Shown piece after piece: positions 5,501-6,043 of a stretch of DNA of 6,043 nt. Source of the stretch: an uncultured Lachnospiraceae bacterium (GTDB lineage: Bacteria; Bacillota; Clostridia; Lachnospirales; Lachnospiraceae); the NCBI GenBank assembly GCA_902803635.1, contig CADCQU010000328.1:1-6043 (forward strand). The letters are read 5' to 3'. Position numbers and translations under genes: made by a program. The notes under the pieces are model-generated. The model ran no database searches. It had not been told where the DNA came from and saw nothing but the letters and a program-made list of their open reading frames with translations. Position 1 is the first letter of the stretch; each line of letters opens with the position of its first letter.

Positions 5501-6043
5501 GTAGTAGTTGAAAATATGGTAATCGCGGCCGGTCACGGCGTTGATCTTCTGCATGTAGTCCTCAACGACATCCGGCAGCGCGGCGTAATCACCGTTATTT
5601 GCCTCGCGGACCTGGAAGAAAATGTCCGGGTTCTGGACCGTCGCGTGGACCATCGGATGCTCCGGGTTCAGGGCATTTGCGCGGAAAGACGCCAAAGCCT
5701 CGATGTCGAGCATTTGCCGAAGGGCCTCGTAGTCCATCTGCTCAACCTTGTTGATCTCGTGGGATGTGCGGAAGCCGTCGAAGAAGTGCAGGAAGGGCAC
5801 CATGGCCTTGATGGCCGACAAATGCGCGACACCGGCGAGGTCCATGACTTCCTGGACGTCGCCGCTGGAGAGCAGGGCGAAGCCCGTCGCACGACAATTG
5901 TAAATATCGGAATGGTCACCGAAGATAGACAGGGCGTGCGAACCGACCGTGCGGCTCGCGACGTGGAGGACCGCCGGCAGACGCTCGCCCGCGATGCGGT
6001 GCATCGTGGGGATCATCAGCATGAGGCCCTGGGACGATGTGAA
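2531..6043 (-). CDS. nifJ: Pyruvate:ferredoxin (flavodoxin) oxidoreductase, 5' end outside window
   Basis: The frame is open from the right edge (residue 1 = Phe of FTSSQGLMLMIPTMHRIAG) to TGA at 2531-2533, giving 1170 residues. The first ~85-90 residues of the family are missing, and the Met at 6022 is internal. The enzyme oxidises pyruvate with CoA to acetyl-CoA and CO2, reducing ferredoxin or flavodoxin in the cytoplasm. Visible parts, in order: the pyruvate-domain Arg in ASRTVGSHALSIFGDHSD (residue 31); the gamma domain (GLGGDGTVGANKNT to SADFVACHNP); the EKR segment (AYEKRRIA); two 4Fe-4S motifs with Cys 605/608/611/615 and 661/664/667/671; proximal-cluster Cys 727, 730, 755 and 1076; and the ThDP motif GDG (967-969) to NTGGQ (1001-1005). 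The spacing 727-755 equals that of Desulfovibrio africanus PFOR, but 755-1076 is about 90 longer. No C-terminal domain VII is present. The 3' end is part of a tandem repeat, and an intrinsic terminator follows. Confidence 0.98.
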   Translation of the reverse strand, partial: FTSSQGLMLMIPTMHRIAGERLPAVLHVASRTVGSHALSIFGDHSDIYNCRATGFALLSSGDVQEVMDLAGVAHLSAIKAMVPFLHFFDGFRTSHEINKVEQMDYEALRQMLDIEALASFRANALNPEHPMVHATVQNPDIFFQVREANNGDYAALPDVVEDYMQKINAVTGRDYHIFNYYGAPDAERVIIAMGSVSGCVREVVDFLNARGEKVGFVQVHLYRPFDVQRFVKSLPETVKSIAVLDRTKEMGAVGDPLYLDVCTALRGRADLTVVGGRYGLSSKDTTPSQIAAVFANLAKEQPLDSFSIGIIDDVTHRSLVEEEAICIEEPGTVSCKFWGLGGDGTVGANKNTVEIINSHTDKFGQAYFEYDAKKSFGITKSHLRFGDKPIRSSYYVKSADFVACHNPTYIGKYDIASEVKPGGTFLLNCPWSMEELEEKLPAKAKRDIANKNLKFYTIDATKIAYDLGLGSHSNTVLQAAFFALLPVIPVGQAIGYMKAAAEKTYFKKGEDVVRRNLAAIDAGVAAPAFVEVPEAWKTAEDAPKAPRNVPEVVTEILDPLNEQKGDDLPVSKLMRYKNGIMDMGLTAYEKRRIATRVPIWDADKCLQCNRCAYVCPHAVVRPYLLTAEEAANAPAGTKMVPAKGKQVEGLAFTMQVSEDDCTGCGSCANVCPAKEKALVMTPIDEAPDTSASWEYALHLPDKKDYFDPYSVKGSQFRRPLLEFSAACAGCGETPYAKLLTQLYGDRVYWANATGCSQAWGSAMPGIPYTKNQKGQGPAWTNSLFENNAEFALGMVLSVNQQREAQKSRVEKYRDICANAQVAAACDAYLAAFDDFDGSKAAAETLIALLEEELTKSREERKAALLDDVANKAGGKLASSMYTSGFARIASAIGEKADKTGEKLSAVLEGRMSAGEAIAASVEEKTGKIQDVVNALDISDDGEKAKLCREILAAKDQLAKKTFWMYGGDGWAYDIGFGGLDHVLASGENVNVLVVDTEVYSNTGGQSSKATPVGAVAQFAASGKKSPKKDLGSILMTYGNIYVAQVAQGADNAQLVKAVKEAQEYNGPSIIIAYAPCQEHGLKCGAAKVQDEMKKAVDAGYWFLYRYNPDATPKFQLDSKAPSIAYEEFLDGEVRYASLRRTFPENAKTLFAEGAELSRQRYEKLAAMQEK

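Overview
The window looks like part of the chromosome of an obligate anaerobe. The clearest sign is an almost complete pyruvate:ferredoxin (flavodoxin) oxidoreductase. GC-rich genes with a clostridial/enterobacterial-type single-chain PFOR would fit a member of the Bacillota, possibly Negativicutes, but this taxonomic guess is an inference and weak.

Layout. Both genes are on the minus strand, so transcription runs from high to low coordinates. The PFOR gene (nifJ) enters at the right edge, with its first ~85-90 codons outside the window, and stops at 2531. A tandem repeat with 42-bp units (2388-2560) begins inside the last codons of nifJ and continues past the stop. A strong intrinsic terminator follows (2261-2303). 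From 2220 down to 1691 there is no gene. Instead there are two further tandem arrays, one of 64-bp units (2064-2220) and one of 63-bp units (1691-2067), whose units each contain an inverted repeat. An AT-rich stretch then holds a promoter candidate (1621-1649) and a leader of about 200 nt with an inverted repeat. It leads into a second minus-strand gene starting at 1410 and running off the left edge: a six-helix membrane protein with a C-terminal DUF218 (YdcF/SanA/ElyC-type) domain. Long plus-strand reading frames over this gene are shadows.

The two genes appear to be separate transcription units: terminator, repeats and a new promoter lie between them. nifJ supplies central anaerobic carbon metabolism (pyruvate to acetyl-CoA, CO2 and reduced ferredoxin). 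The DUF218 protein is probably an envelope-associated protein of unknown substrate. Nothing in the sequence links the two functionally.

The most unusual content is the 1.1-kb intergenic region with three unrelated-looking tandem arrays in a row, the nifJ tail duplication that copies the stop codon, a ~90-residue insertion in PFOR between two cluster-ligand cysteines, and a striking excess of the heptamer GCAAATG in both genes.
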